64,000 nucleotides of DNA, from positions 1 through 64,000 of the forward strand of contig CAVVOX010000007.1 of NCBI GenBank assembly GCA_963749875.1, given 5' to 3'. The translations under genes were made by a program, and so were the position numbers. Of the stretch, positions 1 to 7,608 are shown one piece after another. The notes beneath the pieces were generated by a model. It did not search any database and had not been told where the DNA came from. It saw nothing but the letters and a program-made list of their open reading frames with translations. Position 1 is the stretch's first letter, and the number at the start of each line of letters is the position of its first letter. The DNA is from JAHQVI01 sp963749875 (GTDB lineage Bacteria; Pseudomonadota; Alphaproteobacteria; Rhizobiales; Rhodomicrobiaceae).

Positions 1-1
1 G

Positions 2-1381
2 CAGGCTGCTGAAAAACCCCGAGGATGACAGTCTGTGGCGAATATGATTCCGTGCTTTCTGGAATGCCAGGGAGGACGGAATGCGCGGTTCGGATTTGCG
101 GTCTGGGGAGCTTTTTTCTTACGTCGATCTTGAGGAGCGTGTGCCGGCGAAGCATCCGCTGCGCAAGATCCGGCAGATCGTCAACGATGTGCTCCAGAGT
201 CTGGATAGCGAATTTGCCAGGCTTTATGCCGCCCACGGCCGCCCCTCGATCCCGCCGGAATGGCTGCTTCGAGCCTCGTTGTTGCAGGCGTTTTACACCG
301 TCCGATCGGAACGCCAGCTGATGGAGCAACTCGACTACAATCTGCTCTATCGCTGGTTTGTGGGTCTCGGCATCGACGACCCGGTCTGGGTGCCGACGGT
401 GTTTACGAAGAACCGGGACCGGTTGCTCGAGGCCGATGTTGCGAAGCAGTTCCTGAGCCGGCTGCTGGCGCATCAGGAGGTCAGCCCGCTTTTGTCGGAC
501 GAGCATTTTTCGGTCGACGGCACGCAACTCCATGCCTGGGCGTCGATGAAGAGCTTCGTGCCGAAAGAGATGGCGGCGACCTCCGGCGAGGGACCTGACA
601 CGCCGTCGGCACCTGACACGTCCCACGCCCTGGCGCCCGTTGCGGCGGTGGGTAGCGATGCCGCTCCATCCAGCGAAACTGATCAAACCGCGCCTTTGCC
701 GGAGCCCGCGGATGCAGCCGAAACCGAAAACCAGCGCCGCAATGCCGAATTGGACTTCCGTGGCCAGAAGCGATCGAACGCCACCCATGTCTCGACGACC
801 GACCCAGAGGCTAGCCTCTACCGAAAAGGCCAAGGCAAGGAAGCCAAGCTCTCCTATCTCGGCCATACGCTGATGGAGAACCGCACCGGCCTGATTGTCG
901 AGGCCAGCGTCACCACGGTGTCGGGATATGCCGAACGCGAGGCGGCGGTCGCGATGATCGAAAGCCATCGCTCCGGCCGGCGGCGGGTGACGCTCGGTGC
1001 CGACAAGGGCTATGACGCGGGCGAGTTCGTAAAGGACCTGCGCGCGCTGAACGTCACGCCGCACATCGCGCAGAACGACACCGCGCGCCGCTCGGCGATC
1101 GATGGCCGTACAACCCGGCATCCCGGCTATGCGGTGAGCCAGCAGAAGCGCAAGCGCATCGAGGAGCCGTTCGGCTGGGGCAAGACGATCGGCGGCCTCG
1201 CCCGGCCGATGCTGCGCGGCGTGGCGCGACTTGGCTTCAAGTTCATCCTGACGATGGCCGCGTATGACTTGATCCGGCGGCCCAAACTCCTCGCCGCATG
1301 AAGGCGGCAGAAGGAAAAAAAGACCGATTGCTCCGTGAAAGCGCAAGATAGTTCCAGGTCGACAGGATTTTCAGCAGCCTG
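2..1381 (+). mobile_element. IS5-family insertion sequence, copy 1
   Basis: Complete 1380-bp element bounded by the 14-bp inverted repeat CAGGCTGCTGAAAA / TTTTCAGCAGCCTG. Position 1 (G) and the CTAG at 1382-1385 fit a 4-bp CTAG target duplication whose left part lies outside the window; YTAR targets are typical of the IS5 group. A copy of the same length lies inverted at 41996-43375. By eye the two differ at one base (522 here, 42855 there). Confidence 0.9.
81..1301 (+). CDS. IS5-family transposase (copy 1)
   Basis: This 406-residue DDE transposase would cut and rejoin the ends of the surrounding element. The N-terminal DUF772-type region (about residues 1-110) begins with the family signature LFSYVDLEERVP and HPLR. 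The first catalytic Asp is probably D146 in VDGTQLHAW. The C-terminal DDE part ends with the IEEPFGWGKTIGG segment typical of IS5-like enzymes. Residues about 165-240 are a low-complexity linker rich in Pro, Ala and Glu. The ORF is intact and fills the element, so the copy is probably active. The second copy carries Ala instead of Thr at residue 148, next to the catalytic motif. Confidence 0.92.
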   Translation: MRGSDLRSGELFSYVDLEERVPAKHPLRKIRQIVNDVLQSLDSEFARLYAAHGRPSIPPEWLLRASLLQAFYTVRSERQLMEQLDYNLLYRWFVGLGIDDPVWVPTVFTKNRDRLLEADVAKQFLSRLLAHQEVSPLLSDEHFSVDGTQLHAWASMKSFVPKEMAATSGEGPDTPSAPDTSHALAPVAAVGSDAAPSSETDQTAPLPEPADAAETENQRRNAELDFRGQKRSNATHVSTTDPEASLYRKGQGKEAKLSYLGHTLMENRTGLIVEASVTTVSGYAEREAAVAMIESHRSGRRRVTLGADKGYDAGEFVKDLRALNVTPHIAQNDTARRSAIDGRTTRHPGYAVSQQKRKRIEEPFGWGKTIGGLARPMLRGVARLGFKFILTMAAYDLIRRPKLLAA

Positions 1382-1433
1382 CTAGTGGAGCTGTCGAACG
1401 GACGGTTCTCGGTCAACCCACACCGAATCCGGA

Positions 1434-1931
1434 TCAATTACATTGGCCGAGTTTGGAGTTCTGGAGCGAAAGTGGCTCCTCCGCAGCGTAGTGATCACCT
1501 TGAGATGCAACGTTGCCGACGGTAACCGGCGGAGGATAAGCGCACTCCGCGAGCGTCGTTCCGTCGAGTTCCGAAAAGAATGCCTCCCGTGCAGCGGCGA
1601 GCCGGGCCTTGAGACGGCATTTCGGCATCAGTGCACATGCACCGCCATCTGACCGAAAGCACTCGACGAGCGGATAGCGCGACTCCAGCGCTCTCACTAT
1701 TTCCCCGATCGTAATTGTGTCCGAGGGTCGCGCGAGGCGAAAGCCCCCGCCCGATCCGCGCTGCGTCGCAACGAAACCGGCTTCCGCGAGACCGCGGATG
1801 ACCTTGAGCAGATGATTCCGGGAGATGCCGAATTCCCTGGCAATTTCGTCCGTCGTGAATGTCCGATCCGGATTCCCGGCCAAACGCATCAGGGCGCGCA
1901 ATCCAAAATCCGTGAAGGTCGTGAGCTGCAT
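1434..1931 (-). CDS. nsrR: NsrR-type Rrf2-family nitric-oxide-sensing repressor
   Basis: Rrf2-family winged-helix regulator of 165 residues. The N-terminus MQLTTFTDFGLRAL closely follows E. coli NsrR and includes the Asp at position 8 known there as a cluster ligand. Three cysteines, C91, C99 and C105 in an ECF..ACALMPKC arrangement, match the NsrR [4Fe-4S] ligand pattern. The helix-turn-helix spans about residues 25-60. NsrR loses its cluster with NO and releases detoxification genes. It is divergent from a truncated hemoglobin gene, with an NsrR-like palindrome in the 74-bp gap, which suggests control of that operon and of itself. The 3' end lies about 50 bp from an IS5 element. IscR-type paralogues are less likely given the exact N-terminus. 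Confidence 0.85.
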   Translation of the reverse strand: MQLTTFTDFGLRALMRLAGNPDRTFTTDEIAREFGISRNHLLKVIRGLAEAGFVATQRGSGGGFRLARPSDTITIGEIVRALESRYPLVECFRSDGGACALMPKCRLKARLAAAREAFFSELDGTTLAECAYPPPVTVGNVASQGDHYAAEEPLSLQNSKLGQCN

Positions 1932-1975
1932 GGCGAAGTGTCACTTTGCATTGGCAATGGCCTGATAGCATGATA

Positions 1976-1998
1976 AATAGGCATTTGAAATACTAATT
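1976..1998. promoter_or_regulatory. Predicted NsrR operator between nsrR and the hemoglobin operon
   Basis: The core GCATTTGAAATAC (1981-1993) fits the NsrR core GYATTTNAAATRC exactly as I recall it. Around it the halves ATAGGCATTT and AAATACTAAT form a 10-1-10 dyad centred on 1987 with 7 of 10 pairs matching. It ends 8 bp before the hemoglobin ATG at 2006 and lies about 45 bp upstream of the nsrR start, so one site could serve both directions. This is a pattern match only. Confidence 0.65.
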
Positions 1999-2005
1999 CG
2001 AGGCC

Positions 2006-2488
2006 ATGATGACACAGGCGGAACGACGGGCGCTGATAACGGCGAAGATCGTCGAGCGGACCGGCATCGACGAAGCGATGATCGACCGATTAGTCCGCAG
2101 CTTCTATGCCAAAATCCGCGAGGACGAATTGTTGGGACCGATCTTTGCCGAGCGTATTACAGATTGGGAGCCACATCTGGAACGCATGTGCGCGTTCTGG
2201 TCGTCCGTCGCCCTGCTTACGGGCCGCTATCATGGGCGACCGGTGGAAAAGCATCTTCCATTGCCGGTTGACATGCAGCACTTCGACCGCTGGCGCGAAC
2301 TCTTTGAGCAGACCGCATGCGAACTCTGCCCTGAAACCGCTGCGGAGCACTTCATCGAGCGTGCGCGTCGCATCGCCGAAAGTCTTGAGATCGGCATTGC
2401 CGGTGCTCACGGCGTGCTGCTGCTCAAAGGTGAGCGATTTCGCGGGCTGGAGGCTGATGGCGCTCGGTCACGAGCCGCCGAGTGTTAG
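2006..2488 (+). CDS. Group III truncated hemoglobin
   Basis: A 160-residue 2-on-2 globin of the trHb-III (P) class. Visible landmarks are the B-helix FYAKIREDELLGPIF, with Tyr where distal Tyr B10 is expected, and the proximal-His segment MQHFDRWRELF. Such proteins bind heme cytoplasmically and are linked to NO and peroxide chemistry in Campylobacter and alphaproteobacteria. It is the first gene of an operon opposite nsrR, directly behind a predicted NsrR site, so NO-induced expression is likely. ATG-ATG at 2006 is preceded by a GAGG ribosome site. The next gene starts 12 bp after the stop. Confidence 0.9.
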   Translation: MMTQAERRALITAKIVERTGIDEAMIDRLVRSFYAKIREDELLGPIFAERITDWEPHLERMCAFWSSVALLTGRYHGRPVEKHLPLPVDMQHFDRWRELFEQTACELCPETAAEHFIERARRIAESLEIGIAGAHGVLLLKGERFRGLEADGARSRAAEC

Positions 2489-2500
2489 GGAGCGCACCCC

Positions 2501-3205
2501 ATGACAGATGAAGAGGACCGCGGTGTGTCATGCTGTGCTTCGCCGCCTTGCTTCATGCACGAGCTTGATCCCGCCTATACAGGGTTTGCCGTGCCGGTCG
2601 ATGCGCAGCAGCGCATAGATGTCATGCGCTGGCGCAAAGCCGAACGCCAGCGCCTGCTCGCGGAGCGGCGGACGATCAGCAGCGAATTCAGGCGCAGTGC
2701 CGCCGAACGGATTGTCGCCGCCCTGTTGGAAGCCATCGGCGATGTCCGAGGGCTGACGATTAGCGCTTATTGGCCGATCCGCGGTGAGCCCGACCTGCGT
2801 GAGATGATCGAGCGCATTATTGCTGCCGGCGGCCGCTGCGCCCTGCCTGTCGTCGTCGAACGCTTTAGGCCTCTTGCCTTTCGAAGCTGGGCACCCGGTG
2901 AGCGCCTCGAACGGGGCTTCTGGAATATACCGGTGCCAGCAAATGCTCACGTGGTCTCGCCTGACGTCGTGATCGCTCCACTCATCGGCTTCGACAGCGC
3001 CTGCTACCGCCTCGGCTATGGCGGCGGCTATTTCGATCGCACGTTAGCCGTGCTGCCCGACAGACCGCGCGTCTTCGGCGTCGGTTACGCCCAGGCTAAC
3101 ATTCCCACGATTTACCCGCAGCCGCACGATATTCCGATGGATACGATTGTGACGGAGAACGGCATTGCCACAGTGAAATCGGATGGAAGTGGCAGTGATC
3201 GATGA
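2501..3205 (+). CDS. 5-formyltetrahydrofolate cyclo-ligase family protein
   Basis: A 234-residue protein of the MTHF-synthetase family, which makes methenyl-THF from 5-formyl-THF with ATP. The family glycine motif GYGGGYFDR and the preceding PLIGFD are clear in the C-terminal third, and the basic nucleotide-binding segment RWRKAERQRLLAERR is near residue 45. An N-terminal extension of about 40 residues, CCASPPCFMHELDPAYTGF, is absent from housekeeping FolD-linked enzymes and holds three cysteines. It sits between a hemoglobin and a PAS gene in an nsrR operon, and its stop overlaps the next start (ATGA), implying coupled translation. Its substrate here may not be folate, so I leave the symbol empty. 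Confidence 0.82.
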   Translation: MTDEEDRGVSCCASPPCFMHELDPAYTGFAVPVDAQQRIDVMRWRKAERQRLLAERRTISSEFRRSAAERIVAALLEAIGDVRGLTISAYWPIRGEPDLREMIERIIAAGGRCALPVVVERFRPLAFRSWAPGERLERGFWNIPVPANAHVVSPDVVIAPLIGFDSACYRLGYGGGYFDRTLAVLPDRPRVFGVGYAQANIPTIYPQPHDIPMDTIVTENGIATVKSDGSGSDR

Positions 3206-3627
3206 CTTATTTGAACGAAAAGGAATTGAGCCAACTCAGCCTCTCGATCATTGCGGCCATTCCGGACGCCGTGGTCTATGCGGACCGTAAGGGCATCATC
3301 CGTTTCTGGAATGCGGGCGCCACGCGAATCTTCGGATTTGCGGAAGATGAAGCTGTCGGTGAGTCTCTCGATATCATTATCCCGGAGCGGCTGCGGAAGC
3401 GGCATTGGGACGGATATCACCATATGATGGAGACCGGGCAATCGCGATATCGGCCCGAGGATCTGCTTGCGGTTCCGGCGACGACGAAATCCGGGCGCAC
3501 ACTTTCCATACAGTTTACCGTCACGCCGATCCATGACGGCGATGGCCGTCTTTCAGGGATTGCCGCGATTTTGCGCGATGTAACGGCAACGTTCCAGGAA
3601 CTCAAACGCTTACGTGCCGGCGGATAA
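3202..3627 (+). CDS. Single-domain PAS sensor protein
   Basis: A 141-residue protein that is essentially one PAS S-box domain (about residues 10-130) with no output domain visible. PAS landmarks are AIPDAVVYADRKGIIRFWN and GESLDIIIPERLRKRHWDGY. The His of the RHWDGY segment lies close to where FixL has its proximal heme ligand (RHD-Y), with one extra residue. A heme role is therefore possible but unproven. It overlaps the upstream gene by ATGA and is the last gene of the predicted NsrR operon. A likely role is a small redox or gas-binding partner in the NO response. Confidence 0.8.
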   Translation: MTYLNEKELSQLSLSIIAAIPDAVVYADRKGIIRFWNAGATRIFGFAEDEAVGESLDIIIPERLRKRHWDGYHHMMETGQSRYRPEDLLAVPATTKSGRTLSIQFTVTPIHDGDGRLSGIAAILRDVTATFQELKRLRAGG

Positions 3628-3914
3628 TCCCCGCGCAACGCCCTCCGCTGAGTGACGATTGCGAATCCAATCAATTAATTTGCTGCCCTGGCCGCTTCGA
3701 CTATGAAGTCAAAACAGCGCACGTGATGCTGCCAGCCTTGTCAGCTTATGCATTGAGCCTCTGGATTCTCAACGTCGAGGAAAATGACCTAACACCGGGC
3801 GCGATCTGAAATCCTTGAAGATGCCGCAAAAGGAGCCGTCTTGTGACCTCCTGTGATCATCGCAGCGTTCGTCCGAGCTGCGGTGAAAGCGGCCCCTTGC
3901 GGAAGGACGCTGAA
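3628..3914. other. Intergenic region, no recognised gene
   Basis: About 290 bp between the PAS gene and the next start. I see no convincing ORF or hairpin. The sequence GGAAGGA at 3901-3907 is the ribosome site of the following broken gene. Confidence 0.5.
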
Positions 3915-4014
3915 ATGACCGATCACACCACTGCACTTCTCAAGATACTCGAGATCGGTCATGAGGCGTCACATCGAGGCACAGGGCTCTCTCTTCGAGA
4001 CGCAATGCGAAACA

Positions 4015-4093
4015 CTAGTGGAGCGAATTTGACATTTGAGTCCCGGTTGCGGCCAGGCTCGTTCTCAAATGTCAAATTCAAAAGCTCCACTAG
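4015..4093. repeat. Palindromic element bounded by CTAG, unit 1
   Basis: A 79-bp near-perfect inverted repeat. The outer arms are CTAGTGGAGC / GCTCCACTAG, and the inner arms are GAATTTGACATTTGAG / CTCAAATGTCAAATTC around a loop of about 23 bp. The first ten bases also occur at 1382-1391, next to IS5 copy 1. It lies inside a coding frame. Confidence 0.9.
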
Positions 4094-4107
4094 AAGCCTA
4101 TAGTTAG

Positions 4108-4183
4108 CTAGTGGTTCTTAGACTGAAACATTTGCAAATGTGCAGGCTGCACGGGGATGCAAATGTTTCAGTCGAACCACTAG
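4108..4183. repeat. Palindromic element bounded by CTAG, unit 2
   Basis: A 76-bp inverted repeat 14 bp after unit 1. The outer arms are CTAGTGGTTC / GAACCACTAG, and the inner arms are ACTGAAACATTTGCA / TGCAAATGTTTCAGT. It has the same architecture as unit 1, with CTAGTGG ends but a different inner stem. This suggests a family defined by its ends rather than by its stem sequence. Confidence 0.9.
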
Positions 4184-4482
4184 CTACAAGAAACTGCGAC
4201 CCAACTTCGCCTCGAGAGACCTGCTGCCGCTCATCGCTGCTAATCCCGACATCATGGAGCAATGGATCCTCTATTCGGCGGACAAGCGGGCAAGTAGTGG
4301 CTGGTATCTGCTTGAGGACGGGCGGATCGGCCAAGTGGAGCCGGAAACCGCACCAATCCGTTTCGCTTCCCTTGAGGAGGGCGTTGCCGAATATGTCGTC
4401 CGTGAACTGGATTTTTGGTCGTCGTCCGACTAGCTGCCCACGAGTCTCGCCTGTAATGATCCATAGGGAATAGTGCGCCACC

Positions 4483-4785
4483 ATGGGCTTGCGGGTTAAT
4501 GACTTGATCTCCGCGCCGCGCACGCACCCCGCGACTACTACCCTCTCACATTCGCCGGGCAATTGGCTGGCGCCCGTGATCGGCTATTTGGACGACGTCA
4601 TTATCGTGCCGCTTGGAATTGTGCTCGCGGTGCGGCTGATCCCGCCCGAAATGCTTTTCGAACACCGCAAGGCAGCTGAATTGCGGCAGGAGAGCCGCCC
4701 TACGAACTGGGTGGGCGCGATTTTCGTCGTCGCAATTTGGTGGTTGGCCGCAGCGATCCTCGTAAGATTAATTAATCTATTTTGA
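4483..4785 (+). pseudogene. DUF1232 (YkvA) family C-terminal remnant
   Basis: From about residue 31 the product reads PVIGYLDDVIIVPLGIVLAVRLIPPEM, the second half of the DUF1232 core (family form SPIDLIPDFIPVIGYLDD), followed by one transmembrane segment near the C-terminus. The expected first half, including the SPIDLIPD loop, is missing and replaced by an unrelated 30-residue leader. A 5' truncation by rearrangement is the simplest reading. A short fusion protein could still be made from the ATG at 4483. It lies 50 bp after another broken gene. Confidence 0.6.
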
Positions 4786-4809
4786 AGCTCTTCCAGCTCT
4801 GGGGACGCG

Positions 4810-5616
4810 ATGATCGTGCAGAGACGCCCCACCATTCTGGCTCCGGCCTATGCCGCCTTCGCATTCCTGCTCTTCGTCCTCGCGCCGACGGCACGGGCGA
4901 CAGAAACGACCGTAGATCTGGAGCTTGTGCTCGCGGTTGACGTCTCCAGCTCGATGAACCCGGAAGAACAAGAGATACAACGTGCCGGCTACGTTACAGC
5001 GCTGACCGACCCTGCCGTGGTCAGCGCCATCCTTTCCGGTGTCTTGGGGCGCATCGCCCTGACTTATGTGGAATGGGCCGGCCCTACCAATCAGTCCGTT
5101 GTCGTTTCCTGGCGACTTATCGACAGCGAGGCGAGCGCACGGCGTTTCGCCGCCGAACTCGACGCAAAGCCCTTCGTCCGCGGCACCGGCACCTCGATTT
5201 CCGCCGCACTTCTTTTCACGTCCCGCCTGTTCGCGGACAATGGTTTTGAGGCACGCCGGCGCGTCGTCGACATTTCGGGAGACGGGCCGAACAATCTGGG
5301 GCCGCATCTAGTCCCAGCAAGGGACGTGGTGGTCGGCGCCGGCATTATCATCAATGGCCTGCCATTAATGATTCAGCCCGCGCCCACAGGTTACGCCGCG
5401 CGGCCGGACCTGGCGGATTATTTCCGCGACTGCGTGATTGGCGGCCCCGGTGCCTTCGTACTGCCTGCCAATTCAACGGGCGAAATCGCTACCGCCATCC
5501 GGCAGAAGCTGGTGCAGGAAATCGCGATGCGCCCTGCATCCTTGATCCGCGCCGCCGCCCCCGCACCCCTGGTCAGGGCGGATTGCATGATCGGCCAGAA
5601 GGAATTCCATGAATAG
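4810..5616 (+). CDS. DUF1194 secreted von Willebrand factor A domain protein
   Basis: A 268-residue protein with an N-terminal signal peptide (hydrophobic core about residues 10-30, ending TARA). A VWA/DUF1194 domain follows. The metal-site motif DVSSS is in VLAVDVSSSMNPEEQ near residue 45, with GTGTSIS further on and DISGDGPNN as the third element. The protein is probably periplasmic or exported. DUF1194 proteins are common in Hyphomicrobiales and have no firm biochemical role. VWA folds bind partner proteins in a metal-dependent way. The gene stands alone between a DUF1232 remnant and a convergent flavoprotein gene. Confidence 0.85.
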   Translation: MIVQRRPTILAPAYAAFAFLLFVLAPTARATETTVDLELVLAVDVSSSMNPEEQEIQRAGYVTALTDPAVVSAILSGVLGRIALTYVEWAGPTNQSVVVSWRLIDSEASARRFAAELDAKPFVRGTGTSISAALLFTSRLFADNGFEARRRVVDISGDGPNNLGPHLVPARDVVVGAGIIINGLPLMIQPAPTGYAARPDLADYFRDCVIGGPGAFVLPANSTGEIATAIRQKLVQEIAMRPASLIRAAAPAPLVRADCMIGQKEFHE

Positions 5617-5809
5617 GCATGGATTCGGCGGGACCAGTGATCGAAGTTCGCGAGCCTGCCTATTAAGACCAGGACAATGAGACCGCAAGAATGAGCCCGC
5701 TGCTGAAAGGTGGCGGGGCTCTACATTCGGCGCGATTACTTCTCGGCACTTTCGGTTGAGGGGAGTCCGACAGTTGACGCAGATTGTATCGCGATCGGTT
5801 GCGCCAAGA

Positions 5810-7072
5810 TCAAGGCACAAGCCGGTTGCGACGGATCAGATTGAGGCCGTAATAGGCGATCTTAAATGCGGGCACCGCAAACAGATTAGGCCGCTCACGG
5901 AATACGTCGCCCGCAAGCAACGAGATAACCGCCCGGCGCATATTGAAGGGGTTTGCCGATGACATGAACAGGTCTTGCATGGCGCAATGGTTAAAACGAT
6001 AGATGAACCAGGCGAGGCGCTGCAGACCGCGTTCCATGGTCCGGGCATGAAGCGCCAAATGGTCGATCCGATCGGACGGATGACGCAGGCAGGCATCCAC
6101 GACATCGGCGCCTCTTATAGCGCTTTCCATCGCGAGATAAACACCAGTTGAAAAAATCGGGTCGATGAACGCGTAAGCATCGCCGATCAGCAGGAATTGA
6201 TCACCGTACATTGTGCTGGCCTTGTAGGAATAGTTGCCTGCGGCAAAAACGTCGGATGCAAGGGTGGCGTCTTTCATACGGCGAGCCAGATGCGGGCACT
6301 TAGCGATGGTATCGGTCAGAAAGCGGTCAAGAGGAACCTTGCGCGTCCGTAGGTAGTCGGCACTGCAAACAACGCCAACGCTATCATTGCCGTCGGCTAG
6401 CGGGATCGTCCAAAACCAACCATGGTTGAACCATATAACGCTTGTGTTGCCGGCATCGTCGCCATCGTGTCGGCGAACGCCGCGAAAATGGCCGAAAACG
6501 GCAGCGCTGTTATGCCGTGGATCCCGCTCTTTCAGTTTCATGCGGTTGGCAAGAAATGCCTCGCGGCCAGACGCATCCACAACAAAATTCGCCTGCCAGG
6601 TTGACGCTTGCCCCTTGTCATCGACCGCGTCAACGCGCACTTTTTCTCCAGCGTTGAATGTGACGCCGGTAACCCGCGTACCCTGAAGGACCCGCGTCCC
6701 CTTGGCCGCGCTATTTCGGAGGAGCAACGCGTCGAAATCGGCCCTTTTTACCTGAAAGGCATTTGGCTGCGCTGGATCGGCCTCAGCAAAGGTGAATTTG
6801 CGATAGGTTCTACTGCTTGCGAGCGCAATATCGGCGCCATGTTTTACCACGGCCATGCGCGCAACTTGGTCGAGCACTCCCAGCTTGGCGAAAATAGGAA
6901 GATTGCGCGGCAACAGCGACTCGCCAATGTGAAAGCGCGGATGCCGATCTTTGTCGATCAGCACCACATTCCAACCCATCTCGCTCAATAGCGCCGAGAT
7001 CGTAGAACCGCCCGGACCGCCACCAATGACGAGAATATCGCAGCGTTCGGGCGTACTGGGCCGGGCCGTCAT
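5810..7072 (-). CDS. FAD-dependent oxidoreductase, halogenase/geranylgeranyl-reductase-like
   Basis: About 420 residues. The Rossmann FAD motif GGGPGGS is at the N-terminus (CDILVIGGGPGGSTISALL). It is followed by DKDRHPRFHIGESLLP, the GES-P segment typical of the flavin-dependent halogenase and geranylgeranyl reductase superfamily. The second FAD motif is FLLIGDAYAFIDPIFSTGV. I chose the ATG at 7072, with AGGAAG upstream, because the longer frame adds 20 residues before the fold. The substrate cannot be told: I see no clear halogenase WxWxIP motif, so an oxidoreductase or monooxygenase role is as likely. No cofactor reductase gene lies nearby. Confidence 0.8.
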   Translation of the reverse strand: MTARPSTPERCDILVIGGGPGGSTISALLSEMGWNVVLIDKDRHPRFHIGESLLPRNLPIFAKLGVLDQVARMAVVKHGADIALASSRTYRKFTFAEADPAQPNAFQVKRADFDALLLRNSAAKGTRVLQGTRVTGVTFNAGEKVRVDAVDDKGQASTWQANFVVDASGREAFLANRMKLKERDPRHNSAAVFGHFRGVRRHDGDDAGNTSVIWFNHGWFWTIPLADGNDSVGVVCSADYLRTRKVPLDRFLTDTIAKCPHLARRMKDATLASDVFAAGNYSYKASTMYGDQFLLIGDAYAFIDPIFSTGVYLAMESAIRGADVVDACLRHPSDRIDHLALHARTMERGLQRLAWFIYRFNHCAMQDLFMSSANPFNMRRAVISLLAGDVFRERPNLFAVPAFKIAYYGLNLIRRNRLVP

Positions 7073-7608
7073 GCCTCCACTTCCTACTTCACACGTGACG
7101 AGATCATAAATCGAAAAGCCGGTCCTCCGCAAAAAGCGCCGTCCCCGAGGGCGGAATCATGCTGGAAAACAAGGTTGGTTCGGCGTAGAGCGTATTTTGC
7201 GAATGTTCGGCCACGATGACCCGCCGGTATTGGCTCGCTATGAGGCCGGTGAATTCGACAGGGTAAAAGTGGCGGTCCGTGAAGCTGCATCGTCCCGCCG
7301 ATGCTCACCCATTTCATAGATCGCGAAGTGGCGCCGCCAGCTAAAGGACCTGCTATGAGTGAGCGCCGCCGGGCGATCTCGGCGGAGCTTTCGTTCTGGT
7401 AGGGATTGTAGGCCAATCAAACGGTGTTAAGGTCGAAAGCGACAAAATCACCACGACCGAGATCGTTACGGAAGATGGTTCCCTTGTGGACAGGGCACGC
7501 ATAGACCGGAGCAGCGATTACATGCAGCGCGTTGAGTGACACCAGACGTCTCTTTCATCCAGCCATGTCGGCGTATCCCGAGATGGCGCTTCTGGTATTA
7601 AGTGGGCT
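7073..7608. other. Gene-remnant region upstream of IS630
   Basis: No intact gene found. A plus-strand open frame of about 59 codons without a start (about 7364-7540) reads GGAFVLVGIVGQSNGVKVES and ends DRSSDYMQRVE before a TGA. It looks like the 3' end of a lost protein gene of unknown family. The rest shows only short overlapping frames. Confidence 0.4.

Larger units (their letters stand above)
3915..4433 (+). pseudogene. Small hypothetical gene split by two palindromic elements
   Basis: An ORF starting MTDHTTALLKILEIGHEA at 3915 (ribosome site GGAAGGA) runs into a palindromic insert and meets a stop at 4101-4103. The same frame continues after the insert as YKKLRPNFASRDLLPLIAAN to a stop at 4431. 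Removing exactly 165 bp, from one CTAG (4015-4018) to the other (4180-4183), gives a continuous 117-residue protein. I do not recognise its family. It is soluble-looking, with no signal peptide and an acidic C-terminus. The restored frame argues strongly that this was one gene interrupted by insertion. Confidence 0.75.
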
